IMG/VR virus record: IMGVR_UViG_3300031251_000969
Location: 1 to 52,589 of that record
DNA: 52,589 nt
Source: a virus
Strand: one strand, 5' to 3'
A program made the position numbers and the translations under genes. Every line of letters begins with the position of its first letter. Positions within the stretch are counted from its first letter, which is position 1. Shown here one piece after another: positions 39,454-48,620 of this stretch. Below the pieces are notes generated by a model that was given only the letters and a program-made list of their open reading frames with translations, did not search any database and was not told the origin of the DNA.

Positions 39454-42297
39454 GTGACGATCACGTTCGACAACTCGGTCACCGGGCAGCCGTCCTATAC
39501 GGGCACGCCGTCGGTGACACTGACGGTCGGCGGCAGCGGGAACGCTGACGTGTTCCTGCTGTTCGCCACTGGCGACACGGGCACCACGCCGACGAACGCC
39601 AAATGCGGCGGCGTGACCGGCACATTGCTGGGTTCGTTCGTCCAATCGAGCAATGCGAAATTCTGGGTCTACTACTGGACCGGCGTTCCAGCTGGGTCGC
39701 AGGCGATTACGGTCACGCTGCCGAGCAGCAGCGTCTATTCCATGGCGATGGTCGCCGCCTCCTATCTGGGAGTGACCAGCATCGCGACGCCTTGGTCGAC
39801 GGCGACCGGCGCGAGCGCGGCGACAATCAGCCAGAACGCCACCGATTACACGGTTTCGTTCTTCGGTTCCGCTAATGCGATGACGGCCACGTCAGGCACG
39901 TCGCGCGGCATTGTGCAGGGCGGCGGCGGATCGCTTGTGTGGAGTGGCCGCGCCGGTGTTATCGATGGCACCGGTTCGACGTCGATAACGAACGCCACCT
40001 CTGGCGGCTTGGTCAGCGGCTCAATCCGCCTCGTCGGCTCGACGAACTGGACGGGCGGCGCCACCGGAACTGGCACCGGCACAAGCTCGTCCGACGGCAA
40101 GGTCTCTGGCCAGGGTGGCGCGAGCGGATCGGCGACAGCGACCAGCTCGGCCAACGGTGTCCGCACCGCCAGCTCGACAGCCACTGGCACCGGCACCGCA
40201 ACAGCCAACGCCGACGGTGGCCGCACCCTCTTCGGCTCGGCCGCATCGACAGCCACCGCCACCAGCTATGCCGAAGGAGCCAGCGGCGGCGGCACGGTCG
40301 GAAACGGAACCGGCAGCAGCAGCGCCGACGGCTACCGAACGACACTGTCGAGCGCCACCGGAACCGGAACCGGCACAAGCAGTGTCGATGGATGGGTCGC
40401 CGGACATGGCACCACGGCAGCCACCGGCATAGGCACGTCCACAGCCGACGGCCACGTCAACCACATCGATGGCGCGACCGGATCGGCCACCGGCACAAGC
40501 TTCGCCGACGGACACGAAGGCGAAGCCGGGGGAGCCAGTGGCACCGGTATCGGCACGAGCTTCGCCGACGGCACATTCGGCGGATCGGCCCGCGGCCACG
40601 GAATCGGCTGGTCCAAGGCTGACGGCACCGTCACCCACGCCGACGGGCGCCTGGACATCACCGAGGTAACCAGCGCCGAGGCGTTCGACCGGGCCAATGC
40701 GTTCTATAACGAGAACTACGGGCCGCCAACGCTTCTGGACATCGAGCTGAAAGACGTCAACGGCTACCCACAGGGTGTCGTCGGCGATTACATCAGTTCC
40801 ACCGGAACCTTCCAGCGCAACGTGCCAGGGCCCGGCACCGTCGTCTTCAAGGGCGACGACCCGATGGCCAAGGTCGCAATGACCTGCAAGTACGCGACCG
40901 TGCCGATCACGATGAGCACCGACCACTTCAAGTGGACGGGCCGCGTCACCGACTGCACCCGCGACACCGTCGACGGCGTCACGACCTACACCGCGCAGTT
41001 GATCGACGATTTGTCCTGGCTATCAAAGATTCTCGTTTTCCCGACGTGGTGGTCACCGATCGAATTCCAGCCGATCAAGGAAGCCATCTACATCGGCCCC
41101 GCCGTCAGCTGCATCAAGAACATGATCTCGGAACAGATCTTCCGGCTCTACGGCCTGGACCTGGTCTACGACCTCATCAACAACATCGGCCAGCCGGCCG
41201 CCATGTTCGCGACGCTACTTGCGGACCTGCAGAACGGATTTGAGCCGCCCATCGTCGTTCTACCGACGAACATGCTCACCGACACGAGCAAGTGGACCGC
41301 AATGGTCGCGCGGATGCAGCCGATCGACACAGTCATCGCCGCCACGCTCAAGGACTGCGGTCTACGGCTCAAGGTGTGGCTATGGGAGCCGGGCGATCCG
41401 CAGCCGTCGGACGCGTTCGAGCTCACCGTGCCGACGGTCTGTGTCGACGTCGTGGACGAGACGAACGTGCAGGGCCTGACCGGCACCATGCTCGACGGGC
41501 TCATCGGCACCGCAGTCGAGTTCGCCGATACCGCATTCGGTGCGATCATCACCGCCCTGGCCGGAACCGACCAGTCGCTCAACCACGACACCGACGCCAC
41601 CAACCCATACGCCGGAATCCTGTCGGACTGGCTCGGACTCGACAGCAAGCCACCGTGGATCGTCTACGAAGACGGACCGTACTCGGCGATCAAGGAAAGT
41701 CACGTCGGCGCGCATACGCCGTTGGCGCACACCGTAGTTGGCGGCGGCGCATCGCCTACCTGGGTCAACGATTTGCTCGACCTCCTGCTCGAGGCGTTGC
41801 TGTCGGCAATCTTGGCCTACGCGGGCGTGAGCGGGGTCGCGGACAACATTCTCGACGGGATCCTGGACAACATCATCCTGGCGTTTCAACAGGTTGAGGA
41901 CGTCGCGCGCCGAATCGAGGCAGGCCGGTTCTGCTGGCCTGAGGCGCTCACCCAGTCGGGCGGCACCGCATGGACCGCAGACGAGCTCATCGCGCTCGAA
42001 GATGCGCTGTGGACCACGCGCGGGCAATACACATTCCAGTTCATCACCCGCGATGGACAGCCGTACATGTACGGCAAGGACTTCGAGATCGGGCACGCCA
42101 TCAGCTTCGTCATCGACGGCGTGATCTACACGGACTACTGCGATTCATTCGTATTCACCGATGACCGCAGCAACTTCATCGAATCGCTAATCACCGTCGG
42201 AGACAACAACCCTCAGCAGTCGCCGTGGGCGAAGTTGTCGCGCTATATCCAGTCGGCCGACGACGTGATCAAGGCAGTCACCCTGCAGGCCGTCTAG
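39454..42297 (+). CDS. Minor tail protein: beta domain, GT-repeat region and Gp37-like domain
   Basis: This 947-residue protein has three parts. Residues 1-195 are a Ser/Thr-rich beta domain (NADVFLLFATGDTGTTPTNA). Residues about 195-410 are imperfect repeats around GTGTS-x-ADG (GTGTGTSSSDG, GTGTSSVDG, ATGTSFADG, GIGTSFADG). Residues about 415-947 match the ReqiPepy6 Gp37-like baseplate family (LLDIELKDVNGYPQGVVGDY; ILVFPTWWSPIEFQ; KDFEIGHAISFVIDGVIYTD). The start is GTG 39454 with GAGGGTC upstream. The repeats look like an extended spacer presenting the N-terminal domain. Confidence 0.75.
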   Translation: MTITFDNSVTGQPSYTGTPSVTLTVGGSGNADVFLLFATGDTGTTPTNAKCGGVTGTLLGSFVQSSNAKFWVYYWTGVPAGSQAITVTLPSSSVYSMAMVAASYLGVTSIATPWSTATGASAATISQNATDYTVSFFGSANAMTATSGTSRGIVQGGGGSLVWSGRAGVIDGTGSTSITNATSGGLVSGSIRLVGSTNWTGGATGTGTGTSSSDGKVSGQGGASGSATATSSANGVRTASSTATGTGTATANADGGRTLFGSAASTATATSYAEGASGGGTVGNGTGSSSADGYRTTLSSATGTGTGTSSVDGWVAGHGTTAATGIGTSTADGHVNHIDGATGSATGTSFADGHEGEAGGASGTGIGTSFADGTFGGSARGHGIGWSKADGTVTHADGRLDITEVTSAEAFDRANAFYNENYGPPTLLDIELKDVNGYPQGVVGDYISSTGTFQRNVPGPGTVVFKGDDPMAKVAMTCKYATVPITMSTDHFKWTGRVTDCTRDTVDGVTTYTAQLIDDLSWLSKILVFPTWWSPIEFQPIKEAIYIGPAVSCIKNMISEQIFRLYGLDLVYDLINNIGQPAAMFATLLADLQNGFEPPIVVLPTNMLTDTSKWTAMVARMQPIDTVIAATLKDCGLRLKVWLWEPGDPQPSDAFELTVPTVCVDVVDETNVQGLTGTMLDGLIGTAVEFADTAFGAIITALAGTDQSLNHDTDATNPYAGILSDWLGLDSKPPWIVYEDGPYSAIKESHVGAHTPLAHTVVGGGASPTWVNDLLDLLLEALLSAILAYAGVSGVADNILDGILDNIILAFQQVEDVARRIEAGRFCWPEALTQSGGTAWTADELIALEDALWTTRGQYTFQFITRDGQPYMYGKDFEIGHAISFVIDGVIYTDYCDSFVFTDDRSNFIESLITVGDNNPQQSPWAKLSRYIQSADDVIKAVTLQAV
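40039..40683 (+). repeat. GTGTS-ADG coding repeats in the tail protein
   Basis: About nine to ten imperfect units of roughly 17-25 codons share GGCACCGGCACAAGC-type cores followed by GCCGACGG. Two units near the end carry AGCTTCGCCGACGG identically (40499 and 40557 regions). Such tandem units can change number by slippage or recombination. Confidence 0.65.
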
Positions 42298-42305
42298 GAG
42301 GACGC

Positions 42306-43181
42306 ATGTCGAATTGGGTAGAGAATCCGGACGGAACCGTCACCGTCACAGTGCAAGTCATCTTCGACGGGTCTTATGACGCGCTCGGCACCGGTACTGC
42401 GACGCTGATCATCACGCCGGACGGCGGATCGTCCACGCTGTCAGCCTTGCTCGACGGCGATCCAGGCCAGCCGCCGACCATCCGCAATCTGATCGTGAAC
42501 ACAGTGCTGCCAACCACGTCGGGATCAGGCAGCGCCACGCTGGTGTCGGCCGGCGGCGCGGGTGTCGCGTCGGTGTACGACCTGACGCTCAACATTCCGC
42601 AGGGCGTGCCGGGTGTGGGCTCGGTCGGAACGATCCTCAACGCCGCCGACCTGGCGAACTCGCCGACAGCTGGACAGATCCTCTCGTTCGATGGCACCAA
42701 GGGTCTCTGGGTGCCGAATGCGCCGGTATCGCCGTACTACGTGGTCCCGGCGTCTTCGTTCAGCGCGATCAACGGCACGACGGGAACCGCGTCGGGACAG
42801 TCGGTGGCCCTCACGATTCCGGGCCAGCCATACCGCTGGCGGCCGATGGTCGAGTGCGACATGGAGATGGTCACCGCGGCTGATACGCGCGTTGACCTGC
42901 AGATCATGATGGGCCCGTCGACCTCGACCGCGGCGACGATCGCTGCGACCGGCACGCAGGTCGGCTACGGGCGCGGGCAGGCGAGCGCCACCGGATTCCA
43001 CGTCTCGGCGCGGCCGATGTTCGGCGTCTCGATGACACCAAGCGACTCGTCGCCGGCCGCCGTTGTGGCGTCCGGCACGGCGCAGACGATCGTGGTGTCG
43101 GCGGTGCGCCAGTACGGCACCTCGGTGTGGTCGACGACGACAGCGCTCAGCGAGCTGCGCGTGCGAGTGCAGCCGGTCTAG
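42306..43181 (+). CDS. Minor tail protein
   Basis: This 291-residue beta-rich protein starts at ATG 42306 behind TAGGAGGACGC. A Gly-rich beta N terminus (GTGTATLIITPDGGSSTLSA) is followed by a connector (LNAADLANSPTAGQILSFDG) of the type found in tail fibre and baseplate-upper proteins, and a C-terminal beta domain. It lies among the tail-tip genes. Confidence 0.65.
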   Translation: MSNWVENPDGTVTVTVQVIFDGSYDALGTGTATLIITPDGGSSTLSALLDGDPGQPPTIRNLIVNTVLPTTSGSGSATLVSAGGAGVASVYDLTLNIPQGVPGVGSVGTILNAADLANSPTAGQILSFDGTKGLWVPNAPVSPYYVVPASSFSAINGTTGTASGQSVALTIPGQPYRWRPMVECDMEMVTAADTRVDLQIMMGPSTSTAATIAATGTQVGYGRGQASATGFHVSARPMFGVSMTPSDSSPAAVVASGTAQTIVVSAVRQYGTSVWSTTTALSELRVRVQPV

Positions 43182-43185
43182 TCCA

Positions 43186-44574
43186 ATGGCGTTGCAGAAA
43201 CAGTTCGTTCAGGGCTTCACCACAGCCTTCATCGACGTCATCCTCGCGCACGTGCTCTATGCACTCGCCGGGATCTCGATCTTCGGTGTCGATCCATTCG
43301 CGGGCTTGACCGCGTGGGCCGACGAGCTGATGGCCCAGGCCAATCAGGCGATCGCGAGCGCTGCGACAGCCAACAACGGTGTCGCAGCTACCAATTCACA
43401 ACTGTCGCTGACTGGCGCAACGGCCGTGCACGTGTCCGGTAGCGATCCGACAGCGGACGCGACCGTGCCGTACGCGAGCTGCCAGCAGGGGATCGCGGTC
43501 ACCAGCACCCAGGCGATTATCGGATTCGACCGGATCAGCCGACCGGCCCAGCGGGAGGTCGTTACCTGGTCGGCCTACGTGTCGGGCACCTGCACGCTGC
43601 TTGTGTTCAACGTCTACAAGCTCGATCCGGTCACGGGCGACCTGAACAACGTATTCACCACCACTGACCAATCAGCGTTGCTCACAGGCAGTTACACGGT
43701 CAATCAGTTCACGTTCTCGGTCAGCGACACACAGCCAGTCACCTACGGCGACGTGTACGCGGTGGAGGCCGTGATGGCCGGATCAGGCACCGTCTATCTG
43801 CTCGGCCTGATCCCATCGCATGCACCCGGGCCGATGCCGTCGCGGCCGTACCAGATGGGCGGATTCCGCAATCCAGCCGTGTTGGCCACGTCGCCTGCTC
43901 AGATCCCGGCCGCCACAATGGATGCCAACTACGTGAAGAACGTCCCGTGGTTCACTTTCGGCTCGCAGGCCAATCCCTCTGCCGCAGCACGTGTTATCTC
44001 CGACAACTTCCAGAACGGCACCGCCAACTGGCTGCTGCAGCACGCGGGTGGCACTTCGGCGAACATGATCATGTCCGGTGGACAGGCCACCTTCAACGGC
44101 ACCGGCACTGGCGGCCAGATCGCAGTCAACAACACACCGCTGCTGACCGACGATATCGACTGCGCATTCACGGTCAATATTCCCAGCAGCGCTTACTACT
44201 CAAATCTCAATATGTGCTCGGATCAGAACGCGAATGCATTTCTGTCGCTCAAGGTTGAGGCATCAGCTCTGATCGTTCGCAACGTGTACGGCGGATTCTA
44301 TTCCGGCGCGTATACCGATCTGTACTCGGCAAGCGGCTTATCGCAAAGTGGCACAACAAGTTTCTATGTCACCTATCGGTCGGCCACGACGACGTGGAAC
44401 TTCTATCGCGGTAGCGATGCCTCCGGAACACCGTTCTTCAGCTGTCCCGATCCGAGTGGCTTCACACATGGTGCCGGACACCGCTATTTCGGACTCATGA
44501 TCGAGAACACCACCATCGGATTCATTAGTGTTCCCGGTTCGCCGATCGTCGACTTTATGGCCAAGGACGTCTAA
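43186..44574 (+). CDS. Minor tail protein / receptor-binding candidate
   Basis: This 462-residue protein begins with a hydrophobic helix (AFIDVILAHVLYALAGISIF), has an Ala-rich coil, a beta domain, and from residue about 270 a module starting ISDNFQNGTANWLLQHAGG that resembles laminin-G/concanavalin-like carbohydrate-binding folds. This arrangement suits a host-binding tail protein. It is the last structural gene before the lysins. Confidence 0.65.
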   Translation: MALQKQFVQGFTTAFIDVILAHVLYALAGISIFGVDPFAGLTAWADELMAQANQAIASAATANNGVAATNSQLSLTGATAVHVSGSDPTADATVPYASCQQGIAVTSTQAIIGFDRISRPAQREVVTWSAYVSGTCTLLVFNVYKLDPVTGDLNNVFTTTDQSALLTGSYTVNQFTFSVSDTQPVTYGDVYAVEAVMAGSGTVYLLGLIPSHAPGPMPSRPYQMGGFRNPAVLATSPAQIPAATMDANYVKNVPWFTFGSQANPSAAARVISDNFQNGTANWLLQHAGGTSANMIMSGGQATFNGTGTGGQIAVNNTPLLTDDIDCAFTVNIPSSAYYSNLNMCSDQNANAFLSLKVEASALIVRNVYGGFYSGAYTDLYSASGLSQSGTTSFYVTYRSATTTWNFYRGSDASGTPFFSCPDPSGFTHGAGHRYFGLMIENTTIGFISVPGSPIVDFMAKDV

Positions 44575-44589
44575 ATGGAAAGGGAAACA

Positions 44590-45345
44590 ATGAAACTCGG
44601 AAAACTGCCTGCACGTGAGGGTGCAGTCAAGCTCAAGCTGAGCGACTATCTCGACAGTGCAGCGTTGCCGACGCCACCGGCCACGTTCGGCCACCAGAGT
44701 CTCGTCCCGGCCGACGGCTGGGGGATGCTTGGCAACGACCAGTACGGCGACTGCGCATGGGCCGGTCCCGCGCACGAGACCATGGTGCTCAACGCCGCCG
44801 CGGGCCGCACCGTCGGATTCACCACCGATGGCGTGCTGTCGGACTACTCGGCGTGCACCGGATTCAACCCGGCCGACCCGTCCACCGATCAAGGCTCGGA
44901 CATGCAGAAGGTCGCCGCCTACCGGCAGCAGACCGGGATCATCGACGCCGCGGGCGCACGCCACAAGATCGGCGCCTACGTCGCCATCCAGCCCGGCGAC
45001 CTCGACCAATTGCTGCACGGCGCATACATTTTCGGCGCTGTCGGTATCGGCATCGAGGTCTACGACTACTTCATGGATCAGTTCAGTAAAGGCGAGCCAT
45101 GGACACTGCGGCCCGGCGGCAACATCGAGGGCGGCCACTACGTGCCGCTGATCGCTGCCGATCCCCAGTGGTTCTATGTGGTCACCTGGGGCAAGGTGCA
45201 GCCCGTCGACCGCCGCGTCATCCAGAAGGTCAACGACGAGAACGCCGTCTGCCTGTCGCCGGATCAGCTCAACGATGCGGGTAAGACGCCCGAGCAGTTC
45301 GATACCGCGCAGCTGCAGGCCGACCTTCAGGCGCTGGAGGACTAG
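44590..45345 (+). CDS. Endolysin component: cysteine peptidase
   Basis: This 251-residue protein has papain/C39-like active-site patterns: Cys55 in GMLGNDQYGDCAWAGPAHE and His183 in IEGGHYVPLIAAD. Actinophage lysin A peptidases of this type cut the stem peptide of peptidoglycan. No cell-wall-binding domain or signal peptide is seen. I prefer ATG 44590, which follows GGAAAGGGAAACA; ATG 44575 would add five residues. The lysin is split into separate genes here, with the muramidase in the next one. Confidence 0.75.
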   Translation: MKLGKLPAREGAVKLKLSDYLDSAALPTPPATFGHQSLVPADGWGMLGNDQYGDCAWAGPAHETMVLNAAAGRTVGFTTDGVLSDYSACTGFNPADPSTDQGSDMQKVAAYRQQTGIIDAAGARHKIGAYVAIQPGDLDQLLHGAYIFGAVGIGIEVYDYFMDQFSKGEPWTLRPGGNIEGGHYVPLIAADPQWFYVVTWGKVQPVDRRVIQKVNDENAVCLSPDQLNDAGKTPEQFDTAQLQADLQALED

Positions 45346-45348
45346 GCG

Positions 45349-46125
45349 ATGCCCGACACACTGTTCGCCGATGTGAGCGAGTTTCAGACTGCGGTGGACG
45401 GAACCTATCCGTACCCGATCCTGTCGATCCGCAGCAACGACGGCACTTACCGCGATCACCAGTTCCCGACGAACTATCCGCGCATGACCGACATGCTCGA
45501 CAGCGGAAAGCTCGTGTGCGGCTTGGTTTATTGCTACTGGCGATCGAACTGGAGCGCGACGTTCGAGACCATGCAGTCGATGATCAACAGCTACGGCGGC
45601 CTGCATCCGCAGGTAGTGCTGATGAACGACCTGGAATCGGGTGGCAACCCTGGCGGCGATCAGTCCGGCGGTATCGACGGGCTGCTCGACGCGATGGCCG
45701 ACTGGACCGGTAACCCGCGGCGCACCACGCTGTACGCCAACCGCGGCGACTTCTTCTCGATGTGGGGCAACTACGGAGCGTACGTCGGCCGCATCGGCGG
45801 GGTGATCGGTGCCGGGTACGGGGCGAACCCGAACCTGCCCGGGCAGATCGCGCACCAGTACACCGATGGCGTCTACAGCCACCCGTACAAGATGCTCGCC
45901 CACAAGAAAGCCGGGCGTCCGCCACTCAAGGGCGCGATGGCATCGCTGCCGCTGGGATGCCCGCCGTTCGGCCACTGCGACATGAACTCGGCCGACGGCA
46001 TGACCGCCCAACAGTTCGCCGCCGCATGCGGAGTTGGCGATGTGCCGGCCGGGAACCTTGCCGGCATGACCGACGCGCAGCTCGCCGAATTCGCCACCAA
46101 TATGCGTCAGCTCGGCCCGAGCTGA
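45349..46125 (+). CDS. Endolysin component: GH25-type muramidase
   Basis: This 258-residue protein matches GH25 lysozymes: Asp8 in FADVSEFQTAVDG, the Asp94-x-Glu96 pair in LMNDLES, and barrel strands GLVYCYWRSNW and TLYANRGDFF. It cleaves the glycan chain of peptidoglycan. A short C-terminal helical tail (MTDAQLAEFATNMRQL) may be an interaction element. Together with the upstream peptidase it makes a two-gene lysin A. Confidence 0.78.
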   Translation: MPDTLFADVSEFQTAVDGTYPYPILSIRSNDGTYRDHQFPTNYPRMTDMLDSGKLVCGLVYCYWRSNWSATFETMQSMINSYGGLHPQVVLMNDLESGGNPGGDQSGGIDGLLDAMADWTGNPRRTTLYANRGDFFSMWGNYGAYVGRIGGVIGAGYGANPNLPGQIAHQYTDGVYSHPYKMLAHKKAGRPPLKGAMASLPLGCPPFGHCDMNSADGMTAQQFAAACGVGDVPAGNLAGMTDAQLAEFATNMRQLGPS

Positions 46126-46142
46126 CGGAAGGGAAATCAGCT

Positions 46143-46415
46143 ATGTCACAAGAGAATGCAGCGTTCGACAATCCCGACGGGATCATCGTTGAGCTGGTCG
46201 ACGACTACACCACAGATCATCCGGTTGGTCGGGTGCTCCACAAGGCCAAGAAGGTTCTGCTCAACGGCGTCGACATCAGCCAATGGGTGGACCCCGACAG
46301 CGTGCGGCTGCTCTGCGGCCCGCGCGAGGCCACCCGAATTCGCATCGACTTCTACGTCGCCGACGTGAAGATGATCCGCCCGGACACCCACAGCAAGGAG
46401 AATCGCAATGTCTGA
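46143..46415 (+). CDS. Hypothetical protein in the lysis region
   Basis: This 90-residue protein (ACGGAAGGGAAATC before ATG 46143) has a compact beta module (VLLNGVDISQWVDPDSVRLL; ATRIRIDFYVADVKMI). Similar short proteins occur near lysins or tail genes of actinophages with no known role. It overlaps the next gene by eight bases. Confidence 0.6.
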   Translation: MSQENAAFDNPDGIIVELVDDYTTDHPVGRVLHKAKKVLLNGVDISQWVDPDSVRLLCGPREATRIRIDFYVADVKMIRPDTHSKENRNV

Positions 46416-46806
46416 CACCGATGATGCAGTGAACGGCGCCCGCCAGCTCGGCGATGTAGGTCAGTGGCCCGAAACGCCTACGCCACGGGCGATCGCGCAG
46501 ACCTATAGCCCGGACGCAACTGAGCAGTGGGCGCGCGTGGCGATCGAGAAGGCTGCACTCGAGCTCGGCCAGCAGCTACCCGGTCGCAGCGAGTATGCGG
46601 CGCCCGGCGCGCCGACGGACACTCTCGCCGGATATGTGCTCGATACCGACGCACACGCCTACGACCTGTGGCTCGAGCTCGGCGCCATCGTCGGCGACAC
46701 CAACTCGACAGAGATCGTGCAGGCTGCGGCCGATGCCGGCAACACCCGGGCGCAGGCCGTGCTCGCATTCGCGGCGTCGGTGGACAAACTGTTGGGGCTG
46801 GCGTGA
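46408..46806 (+). CDS. Hypothetical protein in the lysis region
   Basis: This 132-residue helical protein (YSPDATEQWARVAIEKAALE; TEIVQAAADAGNTRAQAVLA) has no membrane segment. Its TGATG junction links it to the membrane gene that follows. The function is unknown. Confidence 0.6.
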   Translation: MSDTDDAVNGARQLGDVGQWPETPTPRAIAQTYSPDATEQWARVAIEKAALELGQQLPGRSEYAAPGAPTDTLAGYVLDTDAHAYDLWLELGAIVGDTNSTEIVQAAADAGNTRAQAVLAFAASVDKLLGLA

Positions 46807-47126
46807 TGCCCTGGTGGACGCGCCGCCGGGGCCTGCGGCGGCTGGCCATGACGCCAGCCGCCGCGCCCGTGCTCGCCTCAGAAGCGACATGGGGCGATCG
46901 GGTCAGCCAATACGCGCGGCTGATCACCGGCCTACTGAGCGTGGTGACTATCCTCGCCAACCTGATCGTGGCCGAGGCCACCAACCTGCCGCTGCGCGAG
47001 ATCGGTTGGGTCACAGCCATCGCCGCAGTCACTGGCGCGCTCAGCACGTTACTGACCCGCGACACCGAGCTGATCGTCAATGTTGCTGACGAAGTCGAAG
47101 AGATCGTTCACCGGGACCGGTCATGA
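46806..47126 (+). CDS. Two-pass membrane protein, holin candidate
   Basis: This 106-residue protein has two hydrophobic segments (LITGLLSVVTILANLIV, about residues 40-57; WVTAIAAVTGALSTLL, about 68-83) and charged ends, the size and layout of a class II holin. Holins release lysins at a set time. Two further membrane proteins follow, so which one sets timing cannot be told from sequence. Confidence 0.6.
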   Translation: MPWWTRRRGLRRLAMTPAAAPVLASEATWGDRVSQYARLITGLLSVVTILANLIVAEATNLPLREIGWVTAIAAVTGALSTLLTRDTELIVNVADEVEEIVHRDRS

Positions 47127-47572
47127 CACGCGCGTGGCTCACACGCCTGGGCGCGATGATCGACTCGGAGACGGTGCGGCTGTACCGCGCGGTCATGTAC
47201 ACATGCTTTCTCTGGGGCGGCATCTATATGACCCTGTGGGGACATGCCCCGACGACCGTGCAGGCCGCACTCGGATCAGGGCTCGATCACGTGTGGAAGG
47301 CGCTCCTGGTCGTCTGCCCGCTACTGGTGTTCGTCGGCTCGCATCTACCGAGACTGCGTGCGCATCAAGGGCTCTGGCTGCAATTCTCGGGCGATGTCGG
47401 CGTGACATTCGCACTCATCACCTACTGCATCGCTGTCCTGCAGTCGCCGTGGTGGGGCAGCGGCACGTTCGCCTTGTGGGGATATATCGGCCTGGCGGTC
47501 TGCACGACCGTGGTCGCCGTTCGCGATGTCCGACAGCTACGCGCGGTTGGACGTCTGGCAAAGGAGCTGTAG
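47123..47572 (+). CDS. Four-pass membrane protein of the lysis cassette
   Basis: This 149-residue protein has about four hydrophobic segments (AVMYTCFLWGGIYMTLW; ALLVVCPLLVFVGS; VTFALITYCIAVLQ; FALWGYIGLAVCTTVVAV). It resembles the larger membrane partner found next to holins in actinophages. It overlaps its upstream neighbour by ATGA. Confidence 0.6.
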   Translation: MTRAWLTRLGAMIDSETVRLYRAVMYTCFLWGGIYMTLWGHAPTTVQAALGSGLDHVWKALLVVCPLLVFVGSHLPRLRAHQGLWLQFSGDVGVTFALITYCIAVLQSPWWGSGTFALWGYIGLAVCTTVVAVRDVRQLRAVGRLAKEL

Positions 47573-47575
47573 ACC

Positions 47576-47923
47576 ATGGGTTCGTTTCTGGCGACGTTGG
47601 GCACCGGCGCGGGCGCTGGCGCGGTAGTGGCCGGCGTACTGATGGCATTCATGCAAGGCATGTTCGGCCGTGGCGAAGCCAAGGCCAAGGCTGCCCAGAT
47701 CATCACCGATGCGGCCGGCGATTGGGTTGAAGAGATGCGCAAGGACATGGCCACCGTCAAGGCTGAGACTGCCAAAGTCAGTGGCGAGATGCGTCAAATG
47801 CGCTACGCCATCGAGGATTACACCGAGGTCGTGGAGGGCATACTGCCCGCGATCGAACCGAACCATCCTGCCGAGGCTGCCGCCGTGCGTGCGGCTGGCC
47901 GCAAGCTACGAAGGGTTATCTGA
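47576..47923 (+). CDS. Single-pass membrane protein with coiled coil
   Basis: This 115-residue protein has an N-terminal transmembrane segment (GTGAGAGAVVAGVLMAFMQG) and a long helical coil (MRKDMATVKAETAKVSGEMR). The layout is like one-pass holin-like or LysZ-type proteins that act with holins in mycobacteriophages. It overlaps lysB by one base. Confidence 0.6.
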   Translation: MGSFLATLGTGAGAGAVVAGVLMAFMQGMFGRGEAKAKAAQIITDAAGDWVEEMRKDMATVKAETAKVSGEMRQMRYAIEDYTEVVEGILPAIEPNHPAEAAAVRAAGRKLRRVI

Positions 47924-48594
47924 TGAAGATCATCGTCGTCCGCGGTACCGGCGAAAGCTACGTCCACAACATGATCATGGACGCGCTCGTCGGCGTCTCG
48001 AACGTGGTGGAGCTGGACTATCCCGCGCAGATCCGGCCGATCGGCATGCTGACGTTGCAGCAGTCGGAGACCGCCGGGCGCCGGGCGCTCGCCGCGCAGG
48101 ACCAGGTCGGAGAACCATGGTTCGGCATCGGCTACAGCCTCGGCGCGATGACCCTTGGTGATTTCGTGCAGCTCGACGACCCGCAGCACTGTGTCGGTAT
48201 CGCGCAATTGGCTGATCCGCTGCGCTCCTACGACCAGGTGAGCAATGCGGGTGTGGATCCGCGCTCGTGGGGCTGCGCCGGCCAGCGCAAAATCGCCACC
48301 GTGGCGTGCCATTCGTTCGCCATCCCGGACGATCCGATCGCCAGTTGCCCGGGGACGTCGGGCTTCCGCAACATCGCCGACATGGTGACCGGGCTGTCGC
48401 AGCCGACACCCGAGACGATCATGGGTGTTGCCGACACAATGACTGAGATCGAGCGCTACCTGGTCGGCAACCCGAACCTGGATCTCGGCGACAGCTTCCA
48501 CCTATCGCGGCACTGTGCCTATGGCGTGGAGAACATGCCGGGCGCGGCCGTGACCTACACGCAGGCTGTGCGGGCGCTCGTTGATGCGCTCTAA
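47923..48594 (+). CDS. lysB: LysB mycolylarabinogalactan esterase
   Basis: This 223-residue alpha/beta hydrolase has VVRGTGES near the start, the nucleophile elbow GYSLG (Ser72), acids in IPDDP (136-137) and a late His (His197 in SRHCAYG). LysB enzymes hydrolyse the ester joining mycolic acids to arabinogalactan and free the outer membrane after lysin A has acted. It is compact for the family. Its presence is the clearest sign that the host has a mycolate envelope. Confidence 0.85.
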   Translation: MKIIVVRGTGESYVHNMIMDALVGVSNVVELDYPAQIRPIGMLTLQQSETAGRRALAAQDQVGEPWFGIGYSLGAMTLGDFVQLDDPQHCVGIAQLADPLRSYDQVSNAGVDPRSWGCAGQRKIATVACHSFAIPDDPIASCPGTSGFRNIADMVTGLSQPTPETIMGVADTMTEIERYLVGNPNLDLGDSFHLSRHCAYGVENMPGAAVTYTQAVRALVDAL

Positions 48595-48620
48595 CCGATG
48601 TTGCATTCGGGGCGATAAAA

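Noticed and set aside
44338-46011. A 557-codon minus-strand frame across the lysin genes
   Set aside because: It opposes two recognisable enzymes with catalytic motifs and has no protein-like pattern of its own.
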